Numbered from the stretch's first letter, positions 9,931-18,776 are shown. The stretch is 43,102 bases of DNA from an uncultured Clostridia bacterium (GCA_948857205.1 CAQPRV010000115.1:1-43102), one strand, 5' to 3'. The notes: generated by a model from the letters alone, not told the origin. Numbers and translations: made by a program.

Positions 9931-10399
9931 ATCACCAGGAACTTTTCCAGAACAATATACACCTGAAGATTATATACAAAATAGAGCTCATTCAGTATTC
10001 AGAAATCCTATTATTGCTAATATCTTGTATAAATTTAATGATACAGAAACATATTCTTCTGGAATAAGGAGAATATATTAAGAGTGCATAGAAAATAATG
10101 TGAAATTAGAATTTAGAAATGAAAAATTAGGATTTACAATAATATTTTATAGGAAAAATTATCAAAAAGAAAGTGAAATTACTAATAATGTCCCTGCAAA
10201 TATCAAATTAAATATTACAGAAGAAAATATATTGAAAATTATTATAAAAAATCCACAAATTACTCAAATTGCCATAGCAAACAAGTTAAATATTTCTGAA
10301 AAAACAGTAAAAGAAATATTAGTAAATTAAAAGAGAAAGGCATTATCCAAAGAGTAGGAGCAGACAAAAATGGATATTGGAAGATTATTGATAATTAGG
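9922..10399 (+). pseudogene. Decayed C-terminal fragment of a HATPase_c_4/AlbA-type regulator
   Basis: Translating from the end of tcdA gives KSPGTFPEQYTPEDYI, then RNPIIANILYKF and TYSSGIRRIY, which match the C-terminal ATPase-like domain of putative DNA-binding regulators of the AlbA_2/HATPase_c_4 family (typically SPGGLP..., RNPLIA..., GSGI.R). An in-frame TAA (10079-10081) interrupts it, reading then resumes with ECIENNVKLEF, and after LNISEKTVKEIL a frameshift near 10320 is needed to reach LKEKGIIQRVGADKNGYW, the usual winged-helix end. The 5' two thirds of the gene is missing. The final TAG overlaps the uvrB ribosome binding site. Confidence 0.75.
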
Positions 10400-10406
10400 A
10401 GGAAAT

Positions 10407-12363
10407 ATGTTTAAATTACATTCTGATTATAAGCCAACAGGTGACCAGCCACAAGCAATAGAATACTTATCAAAAGGAATAGAAGAGGGAAAAAAATTTC
10501 AGACACTTCTAGGGGTTACAGGTTCTCGGAAAAACCTTCACCATGGCAAATATCATACAAAAAGTACAAAGGCCAACACTTGTATTAGCACACAATAAAA
10601 CGTTAGCAGGGCAATTATATTCCGAATTCAAAGAGTTTTTCCCTGAAAACAATGTTGAATATTTCGTTAGTTATTATGATTATTATCAACCAGAAAGTTA
10701 TATACCCTCATCAGACACCTATATAGAAAAAGACTCTTCAATTAATGACGAAATAGACAAGCTAAGGCATTCGGCTACTTTATCACTATTTGAAACAAAA
10801 GAAGTAATAATTGTAGCATCTGTATCATGTATATATGGATTAGGAGATCCAGTCGATTATCAAGGAATGATGTTATCTTTACGACAAGGAATGAATAAAA
10901 CCAGAGACCAAGTATTAAAAAAGCTAGTAACAATGCAATATTCCAGAAATGAAATTGACTTTCAAAGAGGAACCTTTAGAGCCAAAGGAGACATAGTAGA
11001 AATATATCCATCTGATAAATCTGAATCTGCTGTAAGGGTTGAGTTCTGGGGTGATGAAATTGAAAAAATATCAGAAATTAATCCTTTAACAGGAAAATCA
11101 ATAGGTATTAGAAAGCACATACTAATATCACCTGCATCACATTTTGTTACAACGAAAGAAAAAATGGACAGAGCAATAATAACCATCGAACAAGAAATGG
11201 AAGAAAGAGTTAAATACTTTAAATCTCAAAATAAACTAATAGAAGCACAAAGAATAGAAGAACGAACAAATTTCGATATCGAAATGATGAAAGAAACAGG
11301 CTTCTGTTCTGGTATCGAAAACTATTCAAGACATATAAGTGGAAGACCAGAAGGAAGCCCACCATATACCTTATTTGACTATTTTCCAGATGACTTTTTA
11401 TTATTAATAGATGAATCACATGCAACAATTCCACAAGTTCGAGCGATGCATAATGGTGATAGAGCAAGAAAAGAAGCTTTAGTAAATTATGGTTTTCGTT
11501 TACCATCTGCCTTTGATAATAGACCATTAAAATTTGAAGAATTTGAAGAAAGAATAAATCAAGTAATATTTGTTAGTGCAACACCAGCAGATTATGAAAA
11601 AGAACACTCAAAAGAAAACGTAGTTGAGCAGATTATTAGACCAACAGGACTATTAGACCCTAAAATAGAAGTAAAGCCAGTTACTAATCAAATTGATGAT
11701 TTATTAGAACAGATTAGAATCAGAGTAGAAAAAAAGGAAAGAGTATTAGTCACAACCTTAACTAAAAAAATGGCAGAAGACTTAACAGAATACTTAAAAA
11801 GTTTAGATGTTAAAGTTAACTATATGCATTCAGAGACAAAAGCTCTGGAGAGAATGGAAATTATTAGAAATCTTCGTATAGGTGAATTTGATGTATTAGT
11901 TGGAATTAATCTTTTAAGAGAAGGTTTAGATATACCAGAAGTTTCTTTAGTTGCAATTTTAGATGCTGATAAAGAAGGATTTTTACGTTCAGAAAGGTCA
12001 CTTATACAAACGATTGGGCGTGCAGCAAGAAATACAGATGGGACAGTTATTATGTATGCAGATGAACTTACAGATAGTATGGAAAAAGCAATATCAGAAA
12101 CAAATCGTAGAAGAGCAATTCAAGAAAAATATAACAAAGAACATAATATTAAACCTCAAACTATTAAAAAATCTGTAAGAGATATAATAAAAGCAACTGT
12201 ACTTGAAGATATCAAAACAGAATATAAATTAGATAAAAATGAAGAGGCAAAAGATATTATAGCTAAATTGACTGATGAAATGTTAAAACATGCTTCAAAT
12301 ATGGAATTTGAGAAAGCAGCAGAATTAAGAGATAAAATAAAAGAACTAGAAAAGAATATATAG
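10407..12363 (+). CDS. uvrB: Excinuclease ABC subunit B (UvrB), frameshifted in Walker A
   Basis: UvrB is the damage-verifying helicase-like subunit of nucleotide excision repair. The N-terminus (FKLHSDYKPTGDQPQAIEYL, QTLLGVTGS) and the rest from MANIIQKVQRPTLVLAHNKT (10543) onward are in different frames. Removing one C at about 10525-10527 restores GVTGSGKTFTMANI, the exact Walker A motif, so the break is a single-base insertion. The downstream 606 codons are intact: the beta-hairpin YYDYYQPESYIPSSDTYIEK, DESHATIPQ, helicase motifs VGINLLREGLDIPEV and QTIGRAARN, and a UvrC-binding UVR domain at the C-terminus. With so little decay elsewhere, a sequencing or assembly error is as likely as a real lesion. 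AGGAGG precedes the ATG. Confidence 0.9.
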
Positions 12364-12498
12364 ATTTAGAATTGAATCCTCAATAAGGTAATAAATAATA
12401 GCAAATTTAAAGAAAATTAGAAATATAAAAACATCACTTTAATATTGTAAAGTCAACTAAAAACATAATATGCATAATATATATAAGGTGATGAACTT

Positions 12499-13017
12499 AT
12501 GAAATTTTTAAAAGAAATATATGAAGATGCAAAAAATATTATGGAAAAAGACCCAGCATCGAGAAATATACTTGAAGTAATAATTTTATATTCAGGATTT
12601 CACATTTTGCTTTTTCATAGGCTAGCTCATTTTTTATATAAACATAAATTATTATTTTTAGCAAGGTTAATTTCACAGTTGGGACGATTTTTTACGGGAA
12701 TAGAAATTCATCCTGGTGCAACAATAGGAAGAAAACTTTTTATAGACCATGGAATGGGAATAGTAATTGGTGAAACTGCAACAATTGGAGATAATTGTAC
12801 TATTTATCATAATTCAACCCTAGGAGGAACAGGAAAAGATAAATATAAAAGACACCCAGATTTGGGAAATAATGTAATGATAGGTGCAGGTAGTAAAGTA
12901 CTAGGACCAATTAAACTTGGAAATAATGTGAAAATTGGAGCAAATGCAACAGTTTTAACTGATATACCAGATAATGCAACAGTAGTAAAATGTAACAAAA
13001 TAATTACTAAAAGTTAA
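12499..13017 (+). CDS. cysE: Serine O-acetyltransferase
   Basis: 172 aa, the short serine acetyltransferase form that lacks most of the N-terminal helical domain. Left-handed beta-helix hexapeptide repeats are plain: FTGIEIHPGATIGRKLFIDH (residues about 65-84), GMGIVIGETATIGDNCTIY, STLGGTGKDKYKRHPDLGNN, VMIGAGSKVLGPIKLGNNVK. The catalytic His is in DHGMGIVIGE and the second in KRHPD. It makes O-acetylserine from serine and acetyl-CoA for cysteine synthesis; no cysK is in the window. Start is the ATG at 12499 with AAGGTGATG upstream. The 135 bases before it hold no recognisable T-box. Confidence 0.92.
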   Translation: MKFLKEIYEDAKNIMEKDPASRNILEVIILYSGFHILLFHRLAHFLYKHKLLFLARLISQLGRFFTGIEIHPGATIGRKLFIDHGMGIVIGETATIGDNCTIYHNSTLGGTGKDKYKRHPDLGNNVMIGAGSKVLGPIKLGNNVKIGANATVLTDIPDNATVVKCNKIITKS

Positions 13018-13070
13018 TAATAAAAAAAGTTTTAGTATAAAAGATTTGATAATAAAAGGAAGATAGTAAT

Positions 13071-13550
13071 ATGGATTTAAAAATTAAAACAGAAAAAGAA
13101 GAATTTCATGGAAGGACTTGTGGAATAATTAAGCAAGAAAATAAATTTTTAATTATGAGAGTAAATAAAACTTCTTATTATCATATACCGGGAGGTCATA
13201 TTGAAATTGGAGAGGATTCAGAACAAGCTATTATTCGTGAAATAAAAGAAGAAATTGGTTGTGATGTTCAAGAAACAAGTTTATTTTTAATACAAGAGAA
13301 TTTTTGGACGAGAAATGCTAAAAAATGTCATGGAATAGAGTTTTATTATATAATAAAACCTAAACAACAATTACAAATGCAAGACTATGAAAAAATTGAA
13401 AATGATAAAGGTGAAGAAAAACTATTAGAATTTAAGTGGGTTACTGCAGAAGAATTAAAAAATATAGATTTAAAACCTATTAATATTAGAGATATGTTAA
13501 TAAATGAAGAATATCTTAAAGGACTATCACACCTTGTGGAAAGAGAGTAA
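13071..13550 (+). CDS. Nudix hydrolase
   Basis: 159 aa. The Nudix box is complete: GGHIEIGEDSEQAIIREIKE followed by EIG, matching GX5EX7REUXEEXGU, at about residues 41-64. The preceding YYHIPGG is the usual lead-in. The protein has a short MutT-like body with no extra domain, so the nucleoside-diphosphate-type substrate cannot be named. AAAGGAAGATAG precedes the ATG. The stop lies in a short GTAA/GTAAG tandem. No obvious functional link to cysE before it. Confidence 0.9.
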   Translation: MDLKIKTEKEEFHGRTCGIIKQENKFLIMRVNKTSYYHIPGGHIEIGEDSEQAIIREIKEEIGCDVQETSLFLIQENFWTRNAKKCHGIEFYYIIKPKQQLQMQDYEKIENDKGEEKLLEFKWVTAEELKNIDLKPINIRDMLINEEYLKGLSHLVERE

Positions 13551-13611
13551 GTAAGTAAGTGAAACAATGTGTATTTTGTAATATAGTAAAAACAACAAGG
13601 GAGGTTGTATT

Positions 13612-14250
13612 GTGAATCAAAGTAATAATATAAATAAGATAATAAAGAAATTATGTAGAGAGATATTCCCTACTGATGTTTTTCAAAAAGGAAATTCTAG
13701 AGTATATTTAGATGACAATGGATATTATTTTACAGTAATAGAATTTCAACCATATTCAATAAAAAAAGGTACTTTTTTAAATGTAGGACTAAATTTTTTA
13801 TTTGAAAAAGGTCATGTTTTAAGTTTCTTAAATTTGTATGGGGACGAAAGAGTTGGTAGGAAATTTATAGAATATATTAATGATGAACAATTTGAGAAAG
13901 ATGTTAAAAAATATGTTAAACTTGCTAATAAATATATTTTAAAATATAGGAGATTTGCAGATATTAACTATGCGAAGAAATACATTGCAAAAAAGTTAGG
14001 AAATAGATGGTTTTATAAAAAATCAATGCTCTATTTTCTTACAGATGATCAAGAAAATGGGAGAAAATATTATAAAAAGTTTTTAGATAATCCATTTTAT
14101 AAAACAAGGATTGAAGAATTTAATTATCCAAAAGATGTTAGTCAAATAAATAAGGATTATATAATGAATATAATTAGTGAAGAAAGAAAGCTTTGGCATA
14201 GTGAACCTTCTATGAAGAAAATGAAGATAATTGAAAATTATGAACGCTAA
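13612..14250 (+). CDS. DUF4304-like protein of unknown function
   Basis: 212 aa starting with GTG at 13612, with AAGGGAGG upstream. Early residues (IIKKLCREIFPTDVFQKGNS, then YYFTVIEFQPYSIKKGTFLN) look like the DUF4304 pattern of a helix, a conserved Phe and Gly, then strands reading VIxFQ and FxVNxG. No membrane segment or signal peptide. The C-terminal half is rich in Lys, Tyr and Phe. It stands alone between the Nudix gene and a terminator. The family link is tentative and no activity is known. Confidence 0.6.
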   Translation: MNQSNNINKIIKKLCREIFPTDVFQKGNSRVYLDDNGYYFTVIEFQPYSIKKGTFLNVGLNFLFEKGHVLSFLNLYGDERVGRKFIEYINDEQFEKDVKKYVKLANKYILKYRRFADINYAKKYIAKKLGNRWFYKKSMLYFLTDDQENGRKYYKKFLDNPFYKTRIEEFNYPKDVSQINKDYIMNIISEERKLWHSEPSMKKMKIIENYER

Positions 14251-14285
14251 ATTTTCAATTTTTCTTCTTACAGTTGGAGGAAAAT

Positions 14286-14397
14286 ATGTCGAAAATATTT
14301 ACAGGTAGATAGAGAATATGATAATAACGTTTGTTGTATATTTAATGCTTTAATGTTAGTTATTATGGTATTATTTATTTTAAATAATCTTTCTTAA
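14286..14397 (+). pseudogene. Possible small membrane protein gene with a one-base frameshift
   Basis: A strong ribosome binding site (TTGGAGGAAAAT) precedes ATG at 14286, which reads MSKIFTGR and stops. Deleting one base near 14309-14312 joins it to REYDNNVCCIFNALMLVIMV and a hydrophobic end, a 36-aa single-helix peptide ending at 14397, just before a perfect terminator. Small single-helix proteins of this kind are also seen at 20592. Either a broken gene or a sequencing slip; the peptide itself is not recognised. Confidence 0.35.
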
Positions 14398-14403
14398 AAT
14401 ATA

Positions 14404-14442
14404 AAAAAACTAGAAATCTAAAAAAAGAAATCTAGTTTTTTT
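14404..14442 (+). terminator. Intrinsic terminator
   Basis: AAAAAACTAGA (14404-14414) pairs perfectly with TCTAGTTTTTT (14431-14441), with T-runs on both strands. It lies between the plus-strand genes ending at 14250/14397 and the minus-strand gene ending at 14559, so it can act in both directions. Confidence 0.8.
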
Positions 14443-14465
14443 ATTGTATAGAAAAAATTCCACAG

Positions 14466-14556
14466 AAAATTCTTCTAGAATTTTTGCGGGCGAACAAAAA
14501 CGCGACATCTAAGTAAATTAAAAGGTCAAAATATTCTAATCATGTCGCTTTTGTTC
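14466..14556 (-). repeat. Intergenic hairpin pair, looser relative of the composite repeat
   Basis: Read on the minus strand, GAACAAAA-GCGACAT (starting at 14556, just after the stop of the gene above it) pairs with ATGTCGC-(G)-TTTTTGTTC across a 33-base loop, then comes GCCCGC and a second hairpin AAAATTCT/AGAATTTT (14466-14484). The order GAACAAA-stem, (T)CGCCCG, second hairpin is the same as in the copy at 22761-22896, although the stem sequences differ. Bases 14251-14558 otherwise hold only the possible small gene and the terminator. Confidence 0.5.
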
Positions 14557-14558
14557 TA

Positions 14559-15053
14559 TTATTCAGCATCAGTTGTTGGTTGGTTATTATTAGAATTATT
14601 TCCACCTGGTCCAATATATGTAGCACTACCAAAGGCTAAAATCATATAGAAGATAGGAGCTAAGAAAATCAATCCAATTGTATATCCAATATCTTTACCA
14701 AAAGATTTAGAAAGTTGATTTGTTTGGTAAATGTTAAGGACAAATACGGCAATAGCTCCTATTACAGGTATAAAAGATGCTAAGAATATAAGTAATAACC
14801 ATGGAGAAACACCTGAAATTTTATATAAAATAACTAAATTGTAAATAGGAACAATTGATTTCCAACCTTGTTCACCAGCCTTAGTAAATAATTTCCAGTA
14901 AGCAATAACTTGTATAACATAAATTGCTAAACATATAAAAATTATTATACCTATTAAAGCACCTAAGGCACCTAAAATTCCTGCTGCAGCAACATCACTA
15001 GATGCATATGGTGAACTACTATAACCATAGTAATCATAATAGTCGTATCCCAT
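14559..15053 (-). CDS. DUF5684 membrane protein
   Basis: 164 aa with a Tyr/Ser-rich start (MGYDYYDYYGYSSSPY), a hydrophobic helix (GILGALGALIGIIIFICLAI, about 25-45), the DUF5684 signature YWKLFTKAGEQGWKSIVPIY and NLVILYKISG, then two more hydrophobic helices and an Asn/Gln-rich tail. The family is found in Firmicutes as small multi-helix membrane proteins, sometimes next to signal peptidases; function is unknown. AAAGGAGG precedes the ATG. Transcribed alone on the minus strand, away from the hyd operon. Confidence 0.85.
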   Translation of the reverse strand: MGYDYYDYYGYSSSPYASSDVAAAGILGALGALIGIIIFICLAIYVIQVIAYWKLFTKAGEQGWKSIVPIYNLVILYKISGVSPWLLLIFLASFIPVIGAIAVFVLNIYQTNQLSKSFGKDIGYTIGLIFLAPIFYMILAFGSATYIGPGGNNSNNNQPTTDAE

Positions 15054-15159
15054 TTTTAAATCCTCCTTTTATTTTTATATAATTATATTTTACATTATTT
15101 TCATAAAATGTCAATATAAAATAAAAAAAGACAATAAAATACAAAATTTTTAAAATATA

Positions 15160-15188
15160 TTGTGTAAAAAATAATGCTTTGATATAAT
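15160..15188 (+). promoter_or_regulatory. Probable promoter of the hydrogenase operon
   Basis: TTGTGT (15160-15165), 17 bases, TATAAT (15183-15188). The hydC ATG follows at 15232 with AAAAGGAGG. No Rex-type palindrome is obvious in the 178-base gap shared with the divergent DUF5684 gene. Confidence 0.55.
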
Positions 15189-15231
15189 TTAAAAAATAAG
15201 TTAATACATATTATTAAAAGGAGGAAAAAAT

Positions 15232-15747
15232 ATGCAAGAAAAAGAACAAAACACTCAAAAATGTTATTGTGAAAGTGAAAATGATGAGAAAAAAGACGAA
15301 TTCCTAGAAAACTTATTTATAACCTATCAACCAGTAAAAGACAATTTAATTCAAATGTTAAATGAAATACAAGAACATTATGGATATATTCCAAGTAAGG
15401 CACAAAAGGAACTATCAGAATTCTTATCAATACCAAGAGCAGAAATATATGGAGTAATAACCTTTTATTCAAGATTTTCCTTAAAACCAAAAGGAAAATA
15501 TAGTATATCAGTATGTTTAGGAACAGCATGTTTTGTAAAAGGTTCACAAAAAATAATGGATAGATTACAAGAAAGACTAAAAATACAACCAGGAGAAACA
15601 ACTAAAGATGGAAAATTTTCAATAGAAGAAACAAGATGTGTTGGAGCATGTGGCTTAGCACCAGTATTTACAGTAAATGGAGAAGTATATGGTAAAGCAA
15701 CAGTACAAAAACTAGATCAAGTACTAGATGAATTAATGAAACAATAA
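15232..15747 (+). CDS. hydC: NADH-dependent [FeFe] hydrogenase small subunit (NuoE-like, HydC)
   Basis: 171 aa thioredoxin-like [2Fe-2S] protein of the NuoE/24-kDa family. The body (LIQMLNEIQEHYGYIPSKAQ, IYGVITFYSRFSLKPKGKY) and the four cluster cysteines (SVCLGTACFVKG and ETRCVGACGLAP) are complete. With the NuoF-like and HydA genes downstream it makes the trimeric bifurcating hydrogenase that couples NADH and reduced ferredoxin oxidation to hydrogen release, in the cytoplasm of fermenting anaerobes. An N-terminal tail with two extra cysteines (QKCYCESEND) precedes the domain. Ten bases separate it from hydB, with AAGGAGG. Confidence 0.93.
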   Translation: MQEKEQNTQKCYCESENDEKKDEFLENLFITYQPVKDNLIQMLNEIQEHYGYIPSKAQKELSEFLSIPRAEIYGVITFYSRFSLKPKGKYSISVCLGTACFVKGSQKIMDRLQERLKIQPGETTKDGKFSIEETRCVGACGLAPVFTVNGEVYGKATVQKLDQVLDELMKQ

Positions 15748-15757
15748 GGAGGAATAT

Positions 15758-17617
15758 ATGAAAACAATTAAAGAACTTCAAGATATTAGAATAGAGAAAA
15801 GAAAAGAATTAGATTTAAGAGTTAATACAAAAGCTGATTCAAGAGAAAAACATATTTTAGTTTGTCATGGTACAGGTTGTACATCTTCTAAATCACCAGA
15901 AATTTTAGAGAATTTTAAAAGACTTTTGAAAGAAAAAGACATTAATAAGGTTAGGGTTATTAAAACTGGTTGTTTTGGCTTATGTGCTAAAGGTCCTATT
16001 GTTATTATTAGACCAGAGGATACTTTTTATGCTATGGTAACTCCAGAGGATTGTGAAGAAATTATCCAAACACATATTGTAGAAGGAAAAAAAGTAGAAA
16101 GATTACTTTGCAAAGATATTGATGGAACTATTGTAAATAGTTTAGATGATCTTAATTTCTATAAAAAACAGAAAAGGATTGCATTAAAAAATTGTGGAGT
16201 TATAAATCCAGAAGATATTGATGAATATTTAGCTTTTGACGGTTATAAAGCTTTAGAAAAAGTATTAACTAGTATGTCTCAAGATGAAGTTATTAATATT
16301 ATAAAAGAATCTGGTATTCGTGGTCGTGGTGGAGCTGGCTTTCCAACAGGTAAAAAGTGGGAACTAACAAAAGTTGTAGAAGATAGCCAAAAATATGTTG
16401 TATGTAATGCTGATGAAGGTGATCCAGGAGCTTTTATGGATAGAAGTATTTTAGAAGGCGATCCTCATTCTGTATTAGAGGCAATGGCTATTGCAGCTTA
16501 TAGTATAGGTGCAAATAAAGGATTTATTTATGTTAGAGCAGAATATCCAATTGCAGTTAAAAGATTAGAAATTGCTATAAAGCAAGCAAGAGCTTATGGC
16601 ATATTAGGAAACAATATTTTTGGAACTAATTTTAGTTTTGATATTGAAATTCGTTTAGGTGCAGGAGCCTTTGTATGTGGAGAGGAAACAGCTTTACTAG
16701 AATCAATTGAAGGTAAAAGAGGTCAGCCAAGAGTAAAACCTCCATATCCAGCACAACATGGATTATGGGGTAAACCAACCTTAATTAATAATGTAGAAAC
16801 CTATGCAAATATTGCTCAAATAATTCTAAAAGGAGCAAAATGGTATTCATCAATAGGAACAGAAAAATCAAAAGGTACAAAAGTTTTTGCCCTAGGTGGA
16901 AATGTCAATAATATAGGCTTAGTAGAAGTACCTATGGGAACTACACTAAGAGAAATTGTATATGATATTGGTGGTGGAATACCAAATGGAAGAAATTTTA
17001 AAGCAGCTCAAACAGGTGGACCTTCAGGTGGATGTATACCAAAAGAACATTTAGATACACCAATAGATTATGAATCACTAAAAGAAATTGGCTCAATGAT
17101 GGGTTCAGGTGGACTAATTGTAATGGATGATACTAAATGTATGGTATCTTTAGCAAAATTTTATTTAGAATTTACAGTAAGCGAGAGTTGTGGAAAATGT
17201 ACACCATGTAGAATTGGTACAAAAAGAATGTTAGAAATCCTAGAAAAGCTATGTTCAGGAAATGGAACAGAATTAGATATTTATAAATTAGAAAAACTTG
17301 CAAGAAATATTCAAAATGCTAGTATATGCGGGCTTGGTCAAAGTGCACCAAATCCAGTTATAAGTACCTTAAAATATTTTAGAGAAGAATTTGTACAACA
17401 TGCAGTAGAAAAACAATGTAAAACCTTAGAATGTAAAGCTTTATCGAAAATTACTATTGATGAAGAAAAATGTAAAGGATGTGGTATATGCCAAAAATCC
17501 TGTCCAGTTAAGGCTATTGAAGGAGAAGCACGAGAAAAAAGAAAAATTAATCAAGAAAAATGTATTAAATGTGGTACTTGTCTAACAAATTGTCCTTTCC
17601 ATGCTATTGGAAACTAA
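15758..17617 (+). CDS. hydB: NADH-dependent [FeFe] hydrogenase flavoprotein subunit (NuoF-like, HydB)
   Basis: 619 aa. Domains in order: an N-terminal thioredoxin-like [2Fe-2S] domain (VCHGTGCTSSKS and KTGCFGLCAKGP), the FMN- and NADH-binding NuoF core (GIRGRGGAGFPTGKKW and CNADEGDPGAFMDRSILE), the [4Fe-4S] site SCGKCTPCRIG, and a C-terminal double [4Fe-4S] ferredoxin (CKGCGICQKSCPVKAIEG and CIKCGTCLTNCPFHA). This is the domain order of HydB in bifurcating hydrogenases; it receives electrons from NADH. Codon use shifts from T-ending codons in the first half to A-ending ones in the second. Confidence 0.95.
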   Translation: MKTIKELQDIRIEKRKELDLRVNTKADSREKHILVCHGTGCTSSKSPEILENFKRLLKEKDINKVRVIKTGCFGLCAKGPIVIIRPEDTFYAMVTPEDCEEIIQTHIVEGKKVERLLCKDIDGTIVNSLDDLNFYKKQKRIALKNCGVINPEDIDEYLAFDGYKALEKVLTSMSQDEVINIIKESGIRGRGGAGFPTGKKWELTKVVEDSQKYVVCNADEGDPGAFMDRSILEGDPHSVLEAMAIAAYSIGANKGFIYVRAEYPIAVKRLEIAIKQARAYGILGNNIFGTNFSFDIEIRLGAGAFVCGEETALLESIEGKRGQPRVKPPYPAQHGLWGKPTLINNVETYANIAQIILKGAKWYSSIGTEKSKGTKVFALGGNVNNIGLVEVPMGTTLREIVYDIGGGIPNGRNFKAAQTGGPSGGCIPKEHLDTPIDYESLKEIGSMMGSGGLIVMDDTKCMVSLAKFYLEFTVSESCGKCTPCRIGTKRMLEILEKLCSGNGTELDIYKLEKLARNIQNASICGLGQSAPNPVISTLKYFREEFVQHAVEKQCKTLECKALSKITIDEEKCKGCGICQKSCPVKAIEGEAREKRKINQEKCIKCGTCLTNCPFHAIGN

Positions 17618-17682
17618 TAAATAACAAATTTTATATACATATAAATAGACTTTGGTAAATTAGAAAAAGGGAGAAAGTTATT

Positions 17683-18639
17683 ATGAAAAATAAAATATTA
17701 TTAGCAATATCAGTTATTGTAATAGTTATACTATTAATATTTACAATTATTATAATGCAAAAAAAGAATACAGAAATAAAAACAGATGGTGAAAAAGAAA
17801 TACAGGAACAAGCTAATCAGAATAATAAAAATGAGATACATGATAAGGAAATTATTTCACAAGCTAACTTAGATACAAGTTTAAACAACTCACCTAACGA
17901 AGTAAATAATAATCAAACAAAGGAAAGTAAGGAAGAAAAAATTATTATTGATAATAATGAAGATTTAGTTCATCAGTTAAAATGTAATTTTAAAGATATA
18001 ATAACTACTTTTTATGAAAAGAAAAATATATCATTAGAAACCTTAGACAACCAAACTAAATTAAAAATGATATTAGAAAGAGTGTACAATCCATATGATG
18101 AGCCAGAGCAAGAGAACATAATTTATAATGATAATCCAAATATAAATTATAATGATGGGGAGTATATTACAAAAACAAATTTTGAAAAAGTAGCTAAAAG
18201 AGTTTTTGGAGAAAAGGTTAAATATCAAGATGAAGATGTTGCTTTTTCAGATATAGATGCTTTTATAGATACGAACCTTAAGTTTAATAAACAAAAACAG
18301 AGATATGATATTATCCATTCTGGAAAACAAGTTAAAGCTTATGCAATCCCATATATTGATAAAGTATATAAATACAAAGATAGGGTTGAAATGACTATTT
18401 ATGAATATTATGTAGAAGATGTAGGTAATACAATAAATATATATTCAGATTATGATTATAATTTAAAACAATTTAAAAATAAAATTGCCGAAAATATATC
18501 AGCAAACTATATATATAGTGGAATGGAGCAAATAGTAGAAGATGGTTTAATAAAAATAGATAATTTATCTTCATATCAAATGAATTTTAAACTACTAAAT
18601 AATAAATATTATTTTGATAAATTTGAAAAGTTAAACTAG
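17683..18639 (+). CDS. Unknown membrane-anchored protein inside the hydrogenase operon
   Basis: 318 aa. Residues 4-26 form a single transmembrane helix (KILLAISVIVIVILLIFTII), most likely an uncleaved anchor since no lipobox Cys follows. Residues 27-95 are a low-complexity linker rich in Asn, Gln, Lys and Glu. The rest (about 96-318) is an acidic, Tyr-rich extracytoplasmic domain containing YDEPEQENIIYNDNPNINYN and VYKYKDRVEMTIYEYYVED. I recognise no family. It has its own GGGAGAAAG ribosome binding site, 65 bases after hydB and 137 before hydA, in the same direction; hydB and hydA are usually adjacent, so it looks like an insertion into the operon. No metal-binding motifs that would make it a hydrogenase part. 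Confidence 0.8.
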   Translation: MKNKILLAISVIVIVILLIFTIIIMQKKNTEIKTDGEKEIQEQANQNNKNEIHDKEIISQANLDTSLNNSPNEVNNNQTKESKEEKIIIDNNEDLVHQLKCNFKDIITTFYEKKNISLETLDNQTKLKMILERVYNPYDEPEQENIIYNDNPNINYNDGEYITKTNFEKVAKRVFGEKVKYQDEDVAFSDIDAFIDTNLKFNKQKQRYDIIHSGKQVKAYAIPYIDKVYKYKDRVEMTIYEYYVEDVGNTINIYSDYDYNLKQFKNKIAENISANYIYSGMEQIVEDGLIKIDNLSSYQMNFKLLNNKYYFDKFEKLN

Positions 18640-18712
18640 AAACTTTTAAGTTTAAAGGTAATTATAGTTTAAATTTAAGTATACTTAGATTTAGCAATAA
18701 AAAGGAGGAAAG

Positions 18713-18771
18713 GTTGAAAAATGATTATAATTCTTTTCCAACCAGATTTTTACCTTAGGAAGGAAGGATAG
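18713..18771 (+). promoter_or_regulatory. Leader hairpin with 16-codon ORF before hydA
   Basis: After a strong AAAAGGAGGAAA, the sequence GGTTGaAAAA (18713-18722) pairs with TTTTcCAACC (18735-18744), enclosing ATTATAAT. An ATG at 18721, inside the hairpin, opens a 16-aa ORF (MIIILFQPDFYLRKEG) that ends at 18771, five bases before the hydA ATG, so its last codons overlap the hydA ribosome binding site GGAAGGATAG. This could couple or restrain hydA translation. It may also be fortuitous. Confidence 0.35.
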
Positions 18772-18776
18772 TAAAT

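Noticed and set aside
12364..12498. T-box leader before the serine acetyltransferase gene
   Set aside because: No conserved T-box sequence or terminator/antiterminator pair in the 135 bases.
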